Below are positions 61,288 to 64,000 of a stretch of 64,000 nucleotides of DNA, piece after piece (positions within the stretch are counted from its first letter, which is position 1; every line of letters starts with the position of its first letter). The translations under genes were made by a program, and so were the position numbers. Under the pieces are notes generated by a model, which was given only the letters and a program-made list of their open reading frames with translations, was not told where the DNA came from and ran no database searches. Origin of the DNA: JADJPF01 sp964492845 (GTDB taxonomy: Bacteria; Acidobacteriota; Blastocatellia; Chloracidobacteriales; JADJPF01); NCBI GenBank assembly GCA_964492845.1, contig CAZBMZ010000001.1, positions 62,001 to 126,000 on the forward strand. The letters run 5' to 3'.

Positions 61288-62223
61288 TTAAACTTCATAA
61301 AGTAAGTCTTCTGGAAGTGTTTGCGGATTATCTACTAAGTAAGGTGTACGAGGCAGACGAGAAGTTTTACGGCTATCTACTGATAATAAATGATGATAAG
61401 CCTTTGTTAAAAATCTTGGAATAATTAAATCATGTGTACGGTTAACGCGATCTTCTGCTTTAAGACTTGCTAACATTTTGTTAAAAAGCTCTTCTCCATT
61501 GTGTGCCAGGATATGTTCTCGTTTTTCTGGATCTAGGAAATTACGTAAAATACTATCTCTATCAGCTTCAGGATGAAATTGAGTAGCCTGGATTTCCTCA
61601 CCAATAGATATTGTCATTAAGGCTTTACCCCTTAAACCATGTCTACTTTCTAGTGCTAAAACTTTTACACCTAAAGCAGAAAGGGCTGAAGCATCGGGAT
61701 GAACAACTTGATAATTACGGCGTTCAAAGGCAAAAAATCGCTCTCCTAACCCTTCTAGTAAATAGGAAGTAGCTCCTTCCGGCGTTGGGTAAGCTGGCAT
61801 AATTCCATAAACTGAGCGTGGAGCATCACAAACCTCTGCAAAGCCAAAATGCCTAGTTAATACTTGAAAAGAATGGCAAATTGCAAAAAAGAAAGATTTT
61901 CTTTCTCTATGTAAGTTATGTTCAAACACATCATCTAGCAGTTGGAAATAATCAACTTCCCATTGTTTGCCTTCTCCGTCATGAGGCGAGCCTGGGCCGC
62001 CACTAGAAACATAAATATCAAAACGATGTTTTGGTACTTCTCCAAAATCTCTTACTCGGAAATGCTCTATTTTAAGGTTTAAGTCATAATTATGACGAGT
62101 TTTCCAATTTTGCTGTGAATCATCTAGTAGTTGGTATATACAACTAATACCTTGGTTCTTAAAACCATCGTTTAGGTCTAACACAGCAACGGAAATAGAA
62201 TCAGATTTAGGTAAATTACTCAT
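61288..62223 (-). CDS. Class I glutamine amidotransferase-like protein
   Basis: A 311-residue protein with a class I glutaminase fold. It has the oxyanion strand YVSSGGPGSPHDG, nucleophile elbow FFFAICHSFQVLTRHFG (Cys), and the His-Glu pair in ATQFHPEADRDS, so the triad seems complete. It is not fused to a synthetase domain, and it lacks the rest of GuaA, so the ammonia acceptor is unknown; it may be an isolated amidotransferase or hydrolase. The C-terminal 80 residues are extra and end in a TPYLVDNPQTLPEDLL-like stretch. It is divergent from thiE, with a 110-base gap that should hold both promoters. Confidence 0.82.
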   Translation of the reverse strand: MSNLPKSDSISVAVLDLNDGFKNQGISCIYQLLDDSQQNWKTRHNYDLNLKIEHFRVRDFGEVPKHRFDIYVSSGGPGSPHDGEGKQWEVDYFQLLDDVFEHNLHRERKSFFFAICHSFQVLTRHFGFAEVCDAPRSVYGIMPAYPTPEGATSYLLEGLGERFFAFERRNYQVVHPDASALSALGVKVLALESRHGLRGKALMTISIGEEIQATQFHPEADRDSILRNFLDPEKREHILAHNGEELFNKMLASLKAEDRVNRTHDLIIPRFLTKAYHHLLSVDSRKTSRLPRTPYLVDNPQTLPEDLLYEV

Positions 62224-62333
62224 AATAGTTGATTTGTAAAAAATTTTTGGTGACGAATAGAAATTTTCTGTTTATAATAACCCAGTTTGCCAACTAAAAA
62301 CACCTAGAAAAACCTTCTATTTATTAATAATTC

Positions 62334-62987
62334 ATGCTAAATAAATTTAATCATAAAGGGCTATATGCAATAACAGATAGAGAAATTACAGGATTAAACC
62401 ATATAGAAATTGTTAATGAAATTCTTGAAGGTGGTGGAAAATTAATTCAATTAAGAGAAAAATCACTACTTACAGGGGATTTTTATCAAACTGCTTTGCA
62501 AGCAGTTACGTTAGCGCGTAGAAAAGGTGCTAGTTTGATTATAAATGACCGTGTAGATATTGCATTGATGGTAGAAGCTGATGGTGTTCATTTAGGGCAA
62601 GATGATTTAGACCCAGAAAAGGCTCGCTCGCTTTTAGGCCAGGATGCTATAATTGGCCTCTCAACACACTCACTAGCACAAGCAATATTAGCAGATAAAC
62701 GCCCCATAGATTATATTGCGGTTGGGCCTATTTTTCCTACCCTAACAAAACCTGAAGCTAATGCTGAAGAGGGCGGTTATATAGGGTTAGAATTATTATT
62801 TAAGATTTGTCAATTAGTTAGTAAGCCTGTTGTAGCCATTGGGGGAATTACCTTAAACACAGCTAAAGATGTTTTAGCAACAGGAGTTAGTGCTGTGGCA
62901 GTAATTTCTGATTTGCTAAAATATGATAGCATCAAACAACGCACTAACGAGTTTTTAATTGAACTAGAACCATTTACAAAACTTTAA
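62334..62987 (+). CDS. thiE: Thiamine-phosphate synthase
   Basis: A 217-residue TIM-barrel enzyme that joins the thiazole and pyrimidine parts of thiamine to give thiamine phosphate. Family blocks are GLYAITDREITGL, LIQLREKSLLTGDF, LIINDRVDIALMVEADGVHLGQDD (a stretch best seen as INDRVDIAL and GVHLGQDD), IIGLSTHS, DYIAVGPIFPTLTKP and VVAIGGITLNTA. Length is standard. No TPP riboswitch is evident in the 110-base gap, and no other thi genes are near. It is followed by pilT 52 bases later, with its own AAGGAGG. Confidence 0.94.
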   Translation: MLNKFNHKGLYAITDREITGLNHIEIVNEILEGGGKLIQLREKSLLTGDFYQTALQAVTLARRKGASLIINDRVDIALMVEADGVHLGQDDLDPEKARSLLGQDAIIGLSTHSLAQAILADKRPIDYIAVGPIFPTLTKPEANAEEGGYIGLELLFKICQLVSKPVVAIGGITLNTAKDVLATGVSAVAVISDLLKYDSIKQRTNEFLIELEPFTKL

Positions 62988-63039
62988 TTAAGTCTACTGG
63001 TAAAATTTAGTAAGGTATAATTTTAAGGAGGCAAGCAAG

Positions 63040-64000
63040 ATGAGTTTTTTTGAACTCCCACCATTAATTGAGAAGATGTTAGCAACTAGTGACAATGTTA
63101 GCGACTTAAATTTCTCTGTTGGACGACCTCCACAAGTAGAAGTAAATGGTAAACTTACACCAGTAGAAATCAAGGGTTTACGGGTACTTACCCCTTACCA
63201 AACAGAACTTATTTCAATGTCTTTGCTGTCTGGTAATAAAGATGCTGCCGAAAAATTGCTAAAGAATGGTTCTGTAGATATATCTTTTAGTATCCATCAG
63301 CGTACAAGATTTCGGGTTAATATTTTTTCTCAACGGGGTACTTATTGTATTGTAATGCGGGTTATTCCTACAGATATTCCTTCTATAGAGTCTCTGCAAC
63401 TACCTCCACAACTTGGGGAAGTATCTTTTTATAAAAATGGAATTGTTTTACTTACTGGCCCAACAGGTAGCGGTAAATCTTCCACTTTAGCAGCAATTAT
63501 TGATAAAATTAATCGAGAAAAATACTATCATATTGTTACTATTGAAGATCCAATAGAATTTCTACATTCACATAAAAACTGCACAATTAATCAACGTGAA
63601 CTAGGAAGTGATACACCTTCTTTTGCTTTAGCACTGCGTGCAGCCTTGCGCCAAGCTCCAAAAGTGATTTTAGTAGGTGAAATGAGAGACTTAGAAACAA
63701 CAGAAATTGCTTTAGAAGCTTCTGAGACAGGCCACTTAGTATTATCTACCCTACACACTACAGATGCTTCTAAAACGATAGACCGTATCATAGGACTTTA
63801 CCCTAAGAACGAAGAACATATTATTCGGGTACGACTAGCACAGTCATTTCGCTATATAATTTCACAAAGATTATTACCAAAAGCAGATGGAAAAGGAAGA
63901 ATAGCTATAGTAGAAGTCTTAAAATCTACTCCTAGAACTCGTGAATATATTGAAAAAGGTGAAAGCGAAGGCAAAACCTTGTTAGATGCTATGAATGATG
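63040..64000 (+). CDS. pilT: PilT-like type IV pilus retraction ATPase (3' end missing)
   Basis: An open frame from ATG 63040 runs off the right edge after 320 codons, so the C-terminus is missing. AAGGAGG lies about 9 bases upstream. The N-terminal domain contains VSDLNFSVGRPPQVEVNG. The ATPase core has Walker A VLLTGPTGSGKSSTLAAI, ITIEDPIEF, the Walker B-like KVILVGEMRDLETTEIALEA, GHLVLSTLHTTDA and the arginine-rich RVRLAQSFRYIISQRLLP. This pattern is that of PilT/PilU, hexameric motors that pull pili back. It probably works with pilins processed by the PilD at 10-11 kb. PilT versus PilU cannot be fixed without the end. Confidence 0.92.
   Translation, partial: MSFFELPPLIEKMLATSDNVSDLNFSVGRPPQVEVNGKLTPVEIKGLRVLTPYQTELISMSLLSGNKDAAEKLLKNGSVDISFSIHQRTRFRVNIFSQRGTYCIVMRVIPTDIPSIESLQLPPQLGEVSFYKNGIVLLTGPTGSGKSSTLAAIIDKINREKYYHIVTIEDPIEFLHSHKNCTINQRELGSDTPSFALALRAALRQAPKVILVGEMRDLETTEIALEASETGHLVLSTLHTTDASKTIDRIIGLYPKNEEHIIRVRLAQSFRYIISQRLLPKADGKGRIAIVEVLKSTPRTREYIEKGESEGKTLLDAMND

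Noticed and set aside
62224..62333. TPP riboswitch before thiE.
   Set aside because: The gap is only 110 bases and lacks the CTGAGA-type core.
1..64000. tRNA, rRNA, transposase, integrase or attachment-site features.
   Set aside because: None was recognised. Gaps are short and A+T-rich, and no mobile-element protein motifs occur in the frames.

Overview
The window looks like a chromosomal segment of an A+T-rich Gram-negative bacterium, most probably an Acidobacteriota member. The outer-membrane setting is shown by lpxC and a TonB-type energy transducer. The phylum is suggested by a VWFA-related protein of the Acidobacterial type, many Ser/Thr kinases with TPR, DUF4388 or FGE-sulfatase extensions, and the PilD/PilT type IV pilus genes. 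The phylum call is an inference from gene content, not from a marker phylogeny.

Region 1 (1-8.7 kb, minus strand) is a type III-D-like CRISPR interference operon in tight translational coupling: CARF/PD-(D/E)xK effector, HD-less Cas10 with an intact GGDD, a Cas7-like RAMP, Csx10, a tandem Cas7-Cas7 fusion, Csx19 and a TIGR03986-type RAMP cut by the left edge. No cas1, cas2, cas6 or array is in the window.

Region 2 (8.9-25.3 kb) is mostly envelope and housekeeping: a GT4 glycosyltransferase, PilD, LpxC, a phosphodiesterase/GT2/flippase-like lipid-glycan trio, LysS, a TonB-like protein and a VWFA protein. It ends with an unusual pair: an acyl-ACP-reductase-like protein carrying a histone-H1-like tail, and a fatty-acyl-reductase-like SDR. 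Two of its intergenic gaps carry related short palindromic elements.

Region 3 (25.4-42 kb) starts with a giant kinase-ATPase-TPR protein. Next is an RNA-repair-like cluster: RAMA protein, methyltransferase, RNA ligase, and an HD-Pnk whose HD domain has lost its metal ligands. A minus-strand signalling operon follows (two Ser/Thr kinases, a hybrid histidine kinase and a TPR-REC-DUF4388 regulator), then a divergent secreted TPR protein.

Region 4 (42-64 kb) mixes amino-acid metabolism (cysteine synthase, threonine synthase, a Cys/Met PLP enzyme), a matrixin-like metalloprotease with a cysteine switch, and small conserved genes (DUF309, GlcE-like, FKBP, HD, DCC). It ends with another signalling group (zinc ribbon-kinase-DUF4388-J domain-TPR, REC-kinase, FGE-like), then ThiE and the 5' part of pilT at the right edge.

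The strongest candidates for something new are the RNA-repair cluster with its dead HD domain, the CRISPR effector with an altered nuclease motif, the AAR-like/FAR-like pair, and the J-domain kinase. No tRNA, rRNA, transposase or CRISPR array was seen.
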